Assembly: GCA_963848205.1 (NCBI GenBank) | Contig: CAWKCV010000004.1 | Coordinates: 62,001 to 126,000 of the forward strand | Length of the DNA: 64,000 nucleotides | Source: BOG-908 sp963848205 | GTDB taxonomy: Bacteria > Pseudomonadota > Alphaproteobacteria > Acetobacterales > Acetobacteraceae | Direction: 5' to 3' | In this document: piece by piece, positions 28,663 through 37,333 of the stretch | How the letters are laid out: every line of letters begins with the position of its first letter | Position numbering within the stretch: the stretch's first letter is position 1 | The notes under the pieces: generated by a model | What the model saw: the letters and a program-made list of their open reading frames with translations, nothing else | Told to the model about the DNA's origin: nothing | The model's database searches: none | Position numbers and translations under genes: made by a program

Positions 28663-28668
28663 CATTTA

Positions 28669-28802
28669 AGGAAGGCCTTCTTTTTTCAAAAAAAGAAGCA
28701 AAAAACTTTTTTCCCGCTGTCGCGTGCTCGTCCCTAAGTCCGCGACAGTCTAGCAAAAGTTTTTTGGTCCTTTTTTTCGAAAAAAGACTGCTTTCCTTCC
28801 TC
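28669..28802. repeat. Intergenic palindromic element R8 (full copy)
   Basis: The left arm is GGCCTTCTTTTTTC followed by AAAAAAAGAAGC; the centre is GCTGTCGCG...CGCGACAG; the right arm is AAAAGTTTTTTGGTCC, then a T-run, CGAAAAAAGACTGC. It lies six bases after a stop codon and about 50 bases before the acyltransferase start. Confidence 0.9.
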
Positions 28803-28853
28803 AGACTTGACCAATTGCCGATTGCACTTCTAGAACGATTTCGCAACGTATGA

Positions 28854-29906
28854 GTGCAGCCGATGCACGCCGCTCGCACAGAGATCAGAACCCTCCAGGC
28901 CCTGCGTGCGGCGGCCTGCCTGCTTGTGGTCGTCTTTCACGCCACCGACGGCACGTGGGCCAACGGTGCCGCCGGAGTCGATCTGTTCTTCGTCATCAGC
29001 GGCCTGGTCATGGGGCTGTCGTCCACGGCTTTGGCGGGGCGGGCGGACGGCTGGCAGGTATTCGCCGCACGGCGTCTGCAGCGGCTCGTGCCACTCTACT
29101 GGAGCCTCACTGCCGCCAAACTCGCAATCGGCATCGCCATTCCAGCAACGCTCGCCGCCACACGGCCCGGCGCCTGGAACATCGTCGCATCGTTCCTGTT
29201 CATCCCCTCGCGCGACGGCGCGGACCTGATCCGGCCAGTGCTCGGCGTGGGCTGGACGCTGCAGTTCGAGATGCTGTTCTACGCTCTGTTTGCGCTCGCT
29301 CTGGCGTGGCGCGTGCACCCGCTCCGCGTGCTGCCGCCGATATTGATCCCGCTCGCCATCGCCGGCTTCTGGCACGCGCCCGGCTGGCCGGCGCCACTCG
29401 TCCTGGCCAACGGCCTGGTCCTGGAGTTCTGCATGGGGCTCGCCCTGGCGAGCCTGCCGACGCAATTAGGCCGGCTGCATAGCAATTGGGGCTGGCTGCT
29501 CGCAGCCGCGGGCCTGGCGACGTTGGCCCTCGCCCCGTCGCACGGTAATTGGCGCTTCGTCACCTGGGGTGTGCCGGCTACCAGCGTAGTCGCAGCCGCG
29601 CTCATCCTGGAACGCCGCATCGGGTCACACGTGTCAGCCGTCCTGCTCGGCTTGGGAGAAGCGAGTTACGCTATCTATCTGGCGCACCCATTCCTGGTGC
29701 CGCCAGTCGTTCATGCCGCCCATGCCATGCTCGGCTCGAGTGCAGGCGGCCAACTCTGCGCGATTGCCGGCTGCCTGGTCGCCGCATCGTCGGCAGGACT
29801 GGCGCTCGACCGCCTGTTCGACCGGAAAGTCCAGGCCTGGCTGAGGCGCACATGCAGCGGCGCCGGCTTAGCGGCGCGTGCGCCTGCCCAGCTCGTCGAG
29901 CTCTAG
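28854..29906 (+). CDS. Acyltransferase 3 family membrane protein
   Basis: Integral membrane O-acyltransferase of the OatA/OafA type, which acylates surface sugars or peptidoglycan. The N-terminus has the family motif RTLQALRAAACLLVVVFHATD with the catalytic-site histidine, then DLFFVISGLVMG and RRLQRLVPLYW; about ten membrane segments follow, with YAIYLAHPF near the end. 350 residues; start GTG 28854 or ATG 28863. Its 3' end overlaps the convergent fliJ gene by 39 bases. Substrate unknown. Confidence 0.88.
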   Translation: MQPMHAARTEIRTLQALRAAACLLVVVFHATDGTWANGAAGVDLFFVISGLVMGLSSTALAGRADGWQVFAARRLQRLVPLYWSLTAAKLAIGIAIPATLAATRPGAWNIVASFLFIPSRDGADLIRPVLGVGWTLQFEMLFYALFALALAWRVHPLRVLPPILIPLAIAGFWHAPGWPAPLVLANGLVLEFCMGLALASLPTQLGRLHSNWGWLLAAAGLATLALAPSHGNWRFVTWGVPATSVVAAALILERRIGSHVSAVLLGLGEASYAIYLAHPFLVPPVVHAAHAMLGSSAGGQLCAIAGCLVAASSAGLALDRLFDRKVQAWLRRTCSGAGLAARAPAQLVEL

Positions 29907-30281
29907 CTGCAGCTTGCGCGCGGCCTTGCGCCGGGCGTCGTCCGCACGCGCCGCACACACTGACGACACCGCCTCACGTGCCGCATGGGCCTGCCTCGCT
30001 TCATCGCTCGCCTGCGCGCATGCGATGCTGGCTTCCTGAAACTTCACCTCGTGCCGCTCGATGCTCACCTGTGCGCTCGGCAGCCATACCGCAAAACCCG
30101 CCGCCTCCACACCAGGTTCGGCTGACGATAGCAGCGCAGCCTCGATGCGCGGCGCCTGAAGTGCCGCCTGCAGCGCTAGTCCGGCCGCCTTTTCACCATC
30201 CAACGCCTGCGCCAGATCGCGCCTGGCCAAGCTGAGTTCGAGCCGACGCAGCCGCGCGAGCGTGTGGAGCGCATCGGCCAT
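29868..30281 (-). CDS. fliJ: FliJ-like flagellar export chaperone
   Basis: A 137-residue, almost wholly helical protein (ALHTLARLRRLELSLARRDLAQAL, then many Ala, Glu and Arg). Low-complexity coiled coil gives little direct homology; the call rests on its position directly after fliI with a TGATG overlap, as in other alphaproteobacteria. FliJ links the FliI ATPase to FlhA during export. Convergent 39-base overlap with the acyltransferase gene. Confidence 0.7.
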   Translation of the reverse strand: MADALHTLARLRRLELSLARRDLAQALDGEKAAGLALQAALQAPRIEAALLSSAEPGVEAAGFAVWLPSAQVSIERHEVKFQEASIACAQASDEARQAHAAREAVSSVCAARADDARRKAARKLQLELDELGRRTRR

Positions 30282-31636
30282 CAGGCACCGATCACCGCAC
30301 GGCGCAAGGCCGCGAAACTCTCATCGAGAGAGCTCGCTTCGTGCCGGCCTTGAGTCAGCATCGCCTCGATCCTCGGCACCGCGAGCAGTGCCGCATCGAG
30401 CGCCGGATCCGTGCCGGCCTTGGCCGCTCCCAACCGCACCATGTCCGCCATCTCTGCGTGTAACGACAGCATGGCGCGCGCCTTGCGCACGAGGGCGGTT
30501 TGCTCGGCCGACAGACAGCCGGCGGCCGCGCGCGACAGCGAGCGCAGGATGTCGATCGCCGGATAGCGGCCGCCCTCGCCGATCCGCCGGTCCAGAACCA
30601 CGTGGCCGTCGAGGATGCCACGCACGGCATCGGCAACCGGTTCGTCATGGTCGTCACCCTCGACCAGCACGGTGAACAGCGCCGTGATCTGCCCGGCCGA
30701 ACCATCGGGACGCACCGGGCCCGGACCCGCGCGCTCCAGCAAACCAGGCAGTTCGGCGAACACGCTGGGCGGATAACCGCGCGTGGCAGGCGGCTCGCCG
30801 GCTGCCAGCCCGATTTCGCGCAGCGCCAGGCAGAAGCGCGTCACGCTGTCCATCATCAGCAGCACGGATTTGCCCTCGTCGCGGAAATGCTCGGCAATGG
30901 CCATGGCCGTATAGGCCGCCTCGCGTCGCATCAGCGGCGGCGAATCGGATGTCGCGATTACCACCACCGACCGCGCCATGCCCTCCGGCCCGAGATCGTC
31001 TTCGATGAACTCGCGCACCTCGCGGCCACGCTCGCCCACCAGCGCGAGGACGGCCACATCGCAGGCGGTGTGCCTGGCGAGCATCGACATCAGCGTCGAT
31101 TTACCGACGCCGGAGCCCGCGAAGAGGCCCAGACGCTGACCCGTGCGGCAGGTGGCAAAACAGTTCAGCGCCCGTACGCCAAGATCGATGGGCGGGCCGA
31201 GCCGGGCACGTTCGATGGCCGGCGGCGGCGGCGCACGCACCGGCCGCGCGATCGGGCCGGAGGGCAGCGGACCCAGCCCATCGGCCGGCACACAAAGCGG
31301 ATCGATTGCTCTGCCCAGCCATGCCGCATTCGGCCGCACGACGCCCCCGCCGCCGAACGCGCCGCCCGGGCAGCTTGCCGCGCGAACGGGTCCGCCTGCC
31401 CGCAATCCCTGGGTCCGGCCGAACGGGGAGACGCTCAGCATGCCGGCTTCTGCCGAGACGACCTCAGCCAGCATCTCATGTTCGCCGGCGGTTTGCAGCC
31501 AGACCCGGTCACCCACCGCGAGATGGCCCGAAAGGCCGGTCACGTCCACGCCCAGCGGGCGAACGGCGCTGATCGACCCTTGCACACTGAATGGCTGCAC
31601 CGCCTGCAACCTCGCCAGCACACCTTGGCGTCTCAT
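30281..31636 (-). CDS. fliI: Flagellum-specific ATPase FliI
   Basis: ATPase of the flagellar type III export apparatus, related to the F1 beta subunit. Walker A GLFAGSGVGKSTL, Walker B region SVLLMMDSVTRF, then ATRGYPPSVFAELPGLLERAG. ATG at 31636 (MRRQGVLARLQ) fits the usual N-terminus; another ATG lies at 31654. About 451 residues. Divergent from ctrA; the roughly 180-base gap between them is relatively A/T-rich and must hold both promoters. Confidence 0.93.
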   Translation of the reverse strand: MRRQGVLARLQAVQPFSVQGSISAVRPLGVDVTGLSGHLAVGDRVWLQTAGEHEMLAEVVSAEAGMLSVSPFGRTQGLRAGGPVRAASCPGGAFGGGGVVRPNAAWLGRAIDPLCVPADGLGPLPSGPIARPVRAPPPPAIERARLGPPIDLGVRALNCFATCRTGQRLGLFAGSGVGKSTLMSMLARHTACDVAVLALVGERGREVREFIEDDLGPEGMARSVVVIATSDSPPLMRREAAYTAMAIAEHFRDEGKSVLLMMDSVTRFCLALREIGLAAGEPPATRGYPPSVFAELPGLLERAGPGPVRPDGSAGQITALFTVLVEGDDHDEPVADAVRGILDGHVVLDRRIGEGGRYPAIDILRSLSRAAAGCLSAEQTALVRKARAMLSLHAEMADMVRLGAAKAGTDPALDAALLAVPRIEAMLTQGRHEASSLDESFAALRRAVIGA

Positions 31637-31820
31637 AACTTGGTATGGTATCATTAGAATTCGTAAATTATATTGTTTCTGGACGATCATGTCTGTCAGC
31701 GACCATGTTTTGCAGGCATTACAGGAAAATATCTTAAAATCCTTTCGAAAGCGCGAAATAACGGTAGCGTGATACACGTTATGGTGGTAACACTTGCGTA
31801 TCGGAATACGGGAGCGGGAA

Positions 31821-32552
31821 ATGCGGGTTCTACTAGTTGAAGACGACACAAACGTTGCACGTTCAGTGACAATGATACTGCGCAATCATGGATCGATCGT
31901 TGATCAGACCGACACCGGGGAGGAAGCACTCGAGCTGGTTCGTCATTACGACTACGACATCGTCGTGCTCGATCTGCTGCTGCCGGATATGGAAGGCTAC
32001 GAAGTCGTGCGCCGCATGCGCGCCAGCCGGGTCGAGACACCGGTGCTGATCCTCTCCGGGCTCAACCGTGCCGGCGCCAAGGTCAAGGGGTTCGGCATGG
32101 GAGCCGACGACTTCATCAGCAAGCCGTTCGACCGCGAAGAGCTGATCGCGCGTATCCAGGCCGTCATCCGCCGCAGCAAGGGCTACAGCCAGCCTGTCCT
32201 GCGCATCGGCAATCTACAGTTGAATCTCGATAGCCGCGAAGTTCAAGCCGACGGCCGCCAGGTGCACCTGACCGGCAAGGAATACGCCATCCTCGAATTG
32301 CTCGTGCTGCGCCGCGGCATGGTGCTGACGAAAGAGGCGTTCCTCAACCACCTCTATGGCGGCATCGACGAGCCGGAGATGAAGATCATCGACGTGTTCA
32401 TCTGCAAGCTCCGCAAGAAGCTGGCCCAGGCCGGCGCGGGCAACCTGATCGGGACGGTTTGGGGGCGTGGCTACATGATGCGCGATCCGAACAGCCAGAC
32501 CGCGATGGTGTCCGCTTCCCTCCATGCGCCTGAAAGCCTGGCCGCAGCCTGA
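31821..32552 (+). CDS. ctrA: Cell-cycle response regulator CtrA
   Basis: An OmpR-type master regulator that in alphaproteobacteria controls flagellar, motility and cell-cycle genes. The receiver domain starts MRVLLVEDD with the phospho-Asp in VVLDLLLPDMEGYEV; the winged helix contains HLTGKEYAILELLVLRRG and LNHLYGGIDEPEMKIIDVFICKLRKKL, highly conserved in CtrA. ATG 31821 gives the standard N-terminus. A C-terminal tail of about 20 residues is less conserved. Adjacent fliI-fliJ is a known arrangement. Confidence 0.93.
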   Translation: MRVLLVEDDTNVARSVTMILRNHGSIVDQTDTGEEALELVRHYDYDIVVLDLLLPDMEGYEVVRRMRASRVETPVLILSGLNRAGAKVKGFGMGADDFISKPFDREELIARIQAVIRRSKGYSQPVLRIGNLQLNLDSREVQADGRQVHLTGKEYAILELLVLRRGMVLTKEAFLNHLYGGIDEPEMKIIDVFICKLRKKLAQAGAGNLIGTVWGRGYMMRDPNSQTAMVSASLHAPESLAAA

Positions 32553-32562
32553 CACTGGAGAG

Positions 32563-32598
32563 TTTTCACTTCTTTCTTTTCAAAAAAGAAGGCTTCGA
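32563..32598. repeat. Intergenic element R9 (short remnant)
   Basis: TTTTCACTTCTTTCTTTTC followed by AAAAAAGAAGGCTTCG keeps one A/T hairpin with the CTTC/GAAG stem. It fills the gap between ctrA and the next convergent gene. Confidence 0.55.
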
Positions 32599-32603
32599 CC
32601 GGC

Positions 32604-33101
32604 TTACTCGCAACGCCCGCCACCTTCGCTGATCATGTCCATTCCTGTCGCCGGCTGGCCCGCGATGGTTTGATAAGCCGAAGAGTGGCAGGCACCCTGC
32701 CCAGCGTTGCCCTGTGCCGGCGTGGCAGCCAGCGAATGAGCGGGTGAATCATCGGGCGACAGCGCGACGTCATGCGGGTCGCGCTGGATCGGTCGGCGCG
32801 TTGCGGTCACGACGATGGTCTCCTCGCCGCCAACCTGGCGCATATCCATTTGTTGGCCACCATGCGCCAGGCTGCCAGGCAAGGGCTCAGGCGGGGCGAA
32901 CCAATGCTGGTCGGAAGAGCGACCCACCGCTCCCTTCGTCTCGGCCTCCGGTACGCTGCTTTTGACCGCAGGCCGTCTCTCGGCGAACGGGTCATCGGGC
33001 ATGTCTGGTGCCGAGCCGACCGGCAAGGCGGCCATGGCGGGAACGAACGCGGGGCCGGTCACCACTACCAGCCACGCCACGCCAACGATCAAGCGCCTCA
33101 T
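32604..33101 (-). CDS. Secreted hypothetical protein with an IVVTATRRP motif
   Basis: 165 residues with a signal peptide (MRRLIVGVAWLVVVTGPAF to AMA). The mature part is polar and probably disordered and carries GGEETIVVTATRRP and two late cysteines (GACHSS, GGRCE). EIVVTxxR-type motifs are common at the mature N-terminus of TonB-dependent receptors and small secreted proteins, but no receptor barrel follows. ATG 33101 is chosen for the signal peptide. Upstream is nadK, 22 bases away. Confidence 0.5.
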   Translation of the reverse strand: MRRLIVGVAWLVVVTGPAFVPAMAALPVGSAPDMPDDPFAERRPAVKSSVPEAETKGAVGRSSDQHWFAPPEPLPGSLAHGGQQMDMRQVGGEETIVVTATRRPIQRDPHDVALSPDDSPAHSLAATPAQGNAGQGACHSSAYQTIAGQPATGMDMISEGGGRCE

Positions 33102-33123
33102 GCCGCCACGGTCGGACTGGCGA

Positions 33124-33891
33124 TCAGACAGTGAATTGCTCGGTGATGATCCGTTCGGAGAGGCCCTGCTCGGGATCGAAGAGAATGGTCGTGCGGACGC
33201 TGCGGTCCTCGCTGACGGCGACCGAGGCCACATCGCGCACTTCGGTGAAATCCGCCACCGCGGCGACCGGCCGCTTGTCGGATTCGAGGATTTCGAACAG
33301 CACGTCCGCCGTGCTCGGAAGCAGTGCGCCGCGCCAGCGACGCGGCCGAAAGGCGCTGATCGGCGTCAACGGCAGCAGATTCGCCGACAGCGGAACGATC
33401 GGGCCGTGCGCCGAGAGATTGTAGGCGGTCGAGCCGGCCGGCGTGGAAACCAGCACGCCATCGCACACGAGTTCTTCCAGCCGCACACGGCCGTCGATGG
33501 TGATCCGTATCTTGGCCGTCTGCCGCAATTGGCGCAGCAGCGACACTTCGTTCAAGGCGAGCGCCTCTTCCACAACGCCCGACCGGGTGACGGCGTGCAT
33601 GCGCAGAGGATGCAGAAACACTTCCTGTGCACGCGCCAGACGGTCCGGCAGTTCGTCTTCCTGAAATGCGTTCATCAGGAAGCCGACCGAGCCGCAGTTC
33701 ATTCCATAAACCGGCACGCCGCGGCTGAGCGTGCGATGCAGCGTCTCCAGCATGAACCCATCGCCGCCCAGACAGACGACGGTGTCGGCCCGCAGGAAAT
33801 CGACTTCGCCGTAGCGCGCGATGAGGCGCGCGCGGCTCTCCTGCGCCAGTTGTGTCGGCGCAGCGAGCACGCACATGCTTGTCATGCACAC
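33124..33891 (-). CDS. nadK: NAD kinase
   Basis: Phosphorylates NAD to NADP with ATP. The GGDG motif is at residues 42-45 (VVCLGGDGFML), followed by NCGSVGFLMN, ALNEVSLLR and DGVLVSTPAGSTAYNLSAHGP, all standard. 255 residues. The first codon is GTG 33891, with ATG alternatives two and five codons inside. The reading frame is intact. It is followed by the secreted protein gene and preceded by the nitrilase-family gene on the same strand, 14 bases apart. Confidence 0.95.
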   Translation of the reverse strand: MCMTSMCVLAAPTQLAQESRARLIARYGEVDFLRADTVVCLGGDGFMLETLHRTLSRGVPVYGMNCGSVGFLMNAFQEDELPDRLARAQEVFLHPLRMHAVTRSGVVEEALALNEVSLLRQLRQTAKIRITIDGRVRLEELVCDGVLVSTPAGSTAYNLSAHGPIVPLSANLLPLTPISAFRPRRWRGALLPSTADVLFEILESDKRPVAAVADFTEVRDVASVAVSEDRSVRTTILFDPEQGLSERIITEQFTV

Positions 33892-33905
33892 ATCGCGTCA
33901 ATGGC

Positions 33906-34784
33906 TCACGACAGGCGCCGATGTGCATGCACCGGTATAGCCTCGCGCACCCGCGCCAAGGTTGTCATATCGAGTGTCGCCTGGACCAATCCGGGATGCT
34001 CGCCGCCGCTTGCGCGTATGTCGCCCCATGGATCGATGATCAGGCTATGACCATATGTTTCGCGCGGCCTGCCGTGACCATCGAAATGGGTGCCGACGGT
34101 CGCCGCCGCCATGATCCAGCATTGCGTCTCGATCGCCCGGGCCCGCAGCAAAACCTCCCAATGCGCCCGCCCTGTCTCCACAGTGAAGGCGGACGGAACC
34201 AGGATGATATCCGCACCGGCGCTCCGCAAGGCGGCGAACAGCTCCGGGAAGCGCAAATCGTAGCAGATGGAAAGACCGAGCCGCGGCCCGCTTGCGCCGA
34301 GCGCGTCGCAGGTGACGACCTCGCTGCCCGCGCCGAACAGGCTGCTCTCGCGATAGCCAGCGCCGGAGGGCGTTGTGGCATCGAACAGATGGATTTTCCG
34401 GTAACGCGCGCGTTCGGCGCCATCGGGCCCGAACACCAGCGTCGTGTTGAACAGCATCTCGCCGTCACGCTCACCGATCGAGCCGCCATGAAGGGTGACG
34501 CCAAGTCGTCGGGCGGTCTCGGCGAGAAACCGGAAGGCAGGGCCGGCACCCGCGCTACTGCCAGAGGCGGGAAGAGTCTCGCTCTCCGCGAGCTTTCGAT
34601 CGCGGCTCCCGCCCAGGCAGGTCCACATTTCGGGCAGGCTGACGATCGTATCGCCGCCCGCCGCAATGCCGTCGAGCGCCGCTTCTATCTGCGCAATATT
34701 GTCGGACTTGGACTGACCTGGCGCGCATTGGACCGCGATGGCGCGCAATAAACCGACCTCCAGCACACCCGAGCATACGTCCAC
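33906..34784 (-). CDS. Carbon-nitrogen hydrolase (Nit/omega-amidase-like)
   Basis: Nitrilase superfamily with the Glu-Lys-Cys triad visible as SLPEMW (Glu52), RYRKIHLFD (Lys130) and LSICYDLRFPE (Cys174), counted from the upstream ATG. The HLFD and CYDLRFPE motifs are those of Nit1/Nit2-type enzymes, which repair deaminated glutathione or deamidate omega-amides. A TTG start at 34748 (LRAIAVQCAP) would match family N-termini better. Probably in one operon with nadK. Confidence 0.88.
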   Translation of the reverse strand: MDVCSGVLEVGLLRAIAVQCAPGQSKSDNIAQIEAALDGIAAGGDTIVSLPEMWTCLGGSRDRKLAESETLPASGSSAGAGPAFRFLAETARRLGVTLHGGSIGERDGEMLFNTTLVFGPDGAERARYRKIHLFDATTPSGAGYRESSLFGAGSEVVTCDALGASGPRLGLSICYDLRFPELFAALRSAGADIILVPSAFTVETGRAHWEVLLRARAIETQCWIMAAATVGTHFDGHGRPRETYGHSLIIDPWGDIRASGGEHPGLVQATLDMTTLARVREAIPVHAHRRLS

Positions 34785-34815
34785 GCTCCGCCGAACAGCG
34801 GCGACGAACGTGTCC

Positions 34816-34983
34816 CTATGTATTGCGGGCCAGAAGCGCCATCAACTCCGCAGGCACCGGCTCGCGTAAGGCGGCATCGTAACGCGACGCAAACGCATGC
34901 CGCATCCAAAGCGTCACGGCCTCGGATTGAAGGTCGTCGCGAGGCGGTGGCGGTGAGCGCACGATCTTCTCTCCATCAACCAT
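34816..34983 (-). CDS. Possible NepR-like anti-sigma factor
   Basis: A 55-residue protein (from ATG 34983; a longer frame reaches 35049). The helical C-terminal half, WMRHAFASRYDAALREPVPA then ELMALLARN, resembles the NepR core (LRxxYDxVxxEPVPDRFLxLL), the anti-sigma of the general stress response. PhyR and EcfG, its usual neighbours, are not nearby. Similarity is short, so this is a hypothesis. Confidence 0.4.
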   Translation of the reverse strand: MVDGEKIVRSPPPPRDDLQSEAVTLWMRHAFASRYDAALREPVPAELMALLARNT

Positions 34984-35129
34984 ACGGCTAGAAGCCGGGA
35001 GAGGCAGCGAAGTTTCTGCATGGCGGTGGTGCATAGGCGGAAAAGTCAAGGAAGCCGGATCGCGTTTTTTCGAGAGACAGTTTGGTGACAGTCACGCCAG
35101 GAAGCGTGCCCGGGCGGAGCTGCCAGTGC

Positions 35130-36555
35130 CTACCCGAACTGTTCCACCAGATCCGCCAGATGCCCAATTTCGTCGATCTGCAATCCGCTGCTGGCTGGCG
35201 CACGGCCACCGCGGGCCAGCCGGCGCGGGGTGACGGCACGCTCGAACCCCAGCTTCTGCGCCTCTTTCAGCCGTGCATCGGCCTGCGCCACCTGCCGCAC
35301 CTCGCCCGACAGGCCGACCTCGCCAAAATAGACCGCGCCGGCGTGGGTCGGCTGGTTTGTCGCAGCCGACACCAGCGCCGCCGCCACGGCGAGATCGGCG
35401 GCCGGCTCGGTGATGCGCAACCCGCCGGCGACGTTGAGGAACACGTCCGACGCTGACAGACGCAGCCCGCACCGCGTTTCCAACACGGCCAGCAACATGG
35501 AAAGCCGCGCCCCGTCCCAGCCGACGACGGCGCGACGCGGCGCCCCGCCGGCATTAGGGGCGAGCAACGCCTGGATTTCCAGCAGCACCGGCCGCGTGCC
35601 CTCCAGGCCGGCGAAAACCGCGCTGCCGGCGATATTGCCGCGCCGTTCGGCCAGGAAAAGCGCGCTCGGGTTGGCCACTTCTGCCAGCCCGCGGTCGGTC
35701 ATCTCGAACACGCCGATCTCGTCGGTGGCACCGAACCGGTTCTTGGTGGCGCGCAGGATGCGGAACTGGTGGCCTCGGTCGCCTTCGAAATGCAGCACCG
35801 CGTCCACCATGTGTTCGAGCACGCGCGGCCCGGCCAGCGTGCCCTCCTTCGTCACGTGGCCCACCAGGATCAGCGAGAACCCGCGCGACTTCGCCAGCCG
35901 GATCAGCTCGAAGCCCGCCGCGCGCACCTGGGTGACGGTGCCTGGCGCGCTTTCCACATTGTCGAGCCACATCGTCTGGATCGAGTTCGATCACCACGAG
36001 CGCGAGGTTCGGCTCGGCTTCCAGCGAGGCGGCGATGTCGCGCACGTTGATCGTGGCGGCCAGCTCCAATGGGGCCGCTTCCAGCCCGAGCCGGCGCGCC
36101 CGCAAGCGTATCTGCTCGATCGCCTCTTCGCCCGAAATGTAGAGCACGCGCTGGCCCGCGCGGCTGAGGGCGGCGGCCGCCTGCAGCATCAGCGTCGATT
36201 TGCCGATGCCCGGGTCGCCGCCCACCAGGATGGCCGACGCCGGCACCAGCCCGCCGCCCAGCACCCGGTCCAGCTCGTCGATCCCCACCATCAGCCGCGG
36301 AGGCGGCGCCGCCTCGCCCGCCAGCCCCACGAATTGCACCCGCCCACCCGGCTTGCGCGGCGCCCCCGGCCGCGCCTCCGCCCGCTCCTCGGCAATCGTG
36401 TTCCACTCCCCACACGCCTCGCACTTGCCCGCCCATTTCGGGGTGACGTTGCCGCAGGCGGCGCAGATGTAGAGGGTTTGCTGTTTGGCCAAATTGGATG
36501 CGGACCGTGGATTTTTTGGGTTGGCGTGAGTGAAAGCGGGTGTGTCTTGCGCCAT
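35130..36555 (-). pseudogene. radA: DNA repair protein RadA, one-base frameshift
   Basis: RadA promotes branch migration in recombination. The N-terminal part has the zinc finger (Cys31, 34, 45, 48: CAACGNV...CEACGEW), Walker A GGDPGIGKST and SGEEAIEQIRLRA. After LALVVI the frame is lost. The rest continues in the next frame: WLDNVESAPGTVTQVRAAGF, the RadA KNRFG motif, and the Lon-like C-terminal domain to 35130. One extra T near 35986 explains it; without it the product is about 475 residues, normal for RadA. Read error or recent mutation. Confidence 0.88.
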
Positions 36556-36792
36556 GCGCGCCCGTTTTGTCGAACCGCGCCGGGCCGCGATAGTTATGCA
36601 CGGCCGGCCATCGCCGAGCCATGTTCAACGGAACGGCCCGGCGCAACAGGCGCTCAGCACCCTTTGACAATGCGCATCATCGGCCATTGCCGGTAGACGA
36701 AAGCGATCGGAACGGACCGCGGGCGGTTGCGGAGAAGAAAAATGACGGGTTTCACCCATCCTACAGTCTTGGCGAGTCCGTTACGTCAACGA

Positions 36793-37227
36793 TCAGCGGC
36801 CCGCCTGACCGTCGAGCCCGGTATCGTATTGCGAGGCACAGCAAAACTGGCCGGGATGGGTTGATCCCCAACTTGCACCAGCATCGTACTGTCTCAGAAC
36901 GTCGAGCGGCTTTTCCGGGTGCGGGTCAGGCTGGACGGGTGCCGGACTGAGTCTGCCCGTGACTACGATGTTTTCAACGTTGGTGACGTCGATCACTACC
37001 CTGGATGGACCGAAATGCCGGGGCGCAGATGCGTGCACACTCTTCTTGACGGGCGCGGCAGCGGCTACCGGAAACGGCAGCGACCCAAGCGCCAGATAAA
37101 GCAGAAGAGCCTGCGCTACGTGGTTTCTTGGGTAGGTCCCTCGCCTGAAGGAGCTTGGCTGGAACTCGATTCCTGTCAGCCAGAACAATTCGTCCGAAAA
37201 CCAGAACCGCGACCTGCCTTTGCGCAT
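36793..37227 (-). CDS. Secreted hypothetical protein with an IVVTGRLSP motif
   Basis: 144 residues. A hydrophobic signal-like segment (VAQALLLYLALGSLPFPVAA) is followed by a polar region with DVTNVENIVVTGRLSP and a C-terminus with two adjacent cysteines (FCCASQYD). The signal lies about 37 residues inside, so the true start may be later or the N-terminus damaged. It resembles the protein at 32604-33101 in having an IVVT motif and late cysteines. It follows the broken acyl-carrier-like gene on the same strand. No family named. Confidence 0.38.
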   Translation of the reverse strand: MRKGRSRFWFSDELFWLTGIEFQPSSFRRGTYPRNHVAQALLLYLALGSLPFPVAAAAPVKKSVHASAPRHFGPSRVVIDVTNVENIVVTGRLSPAPVQPDPHPEKPLDVLRQYDAGASWGSTHPGQFCCASQYDTGLDGQAGR

Positions 37228-37333
37228 ACATCCCAAAGGAGACAGATAGTTCTTTGCGACAGCCGCCCTAATGCGGCCGTGCTCGTTCTCGCTCACCTGG
37301 ATCCGGCACGAATGGCACTTGTCCAGCTCTCCC

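Noticed and set aside
31640..31820. Search for a CtrA box in the fliI-ctrA gap
   Set aside because: Several TTAA or TTAG half-sites occur, but none at the N7 spacing, so no site is claimed.
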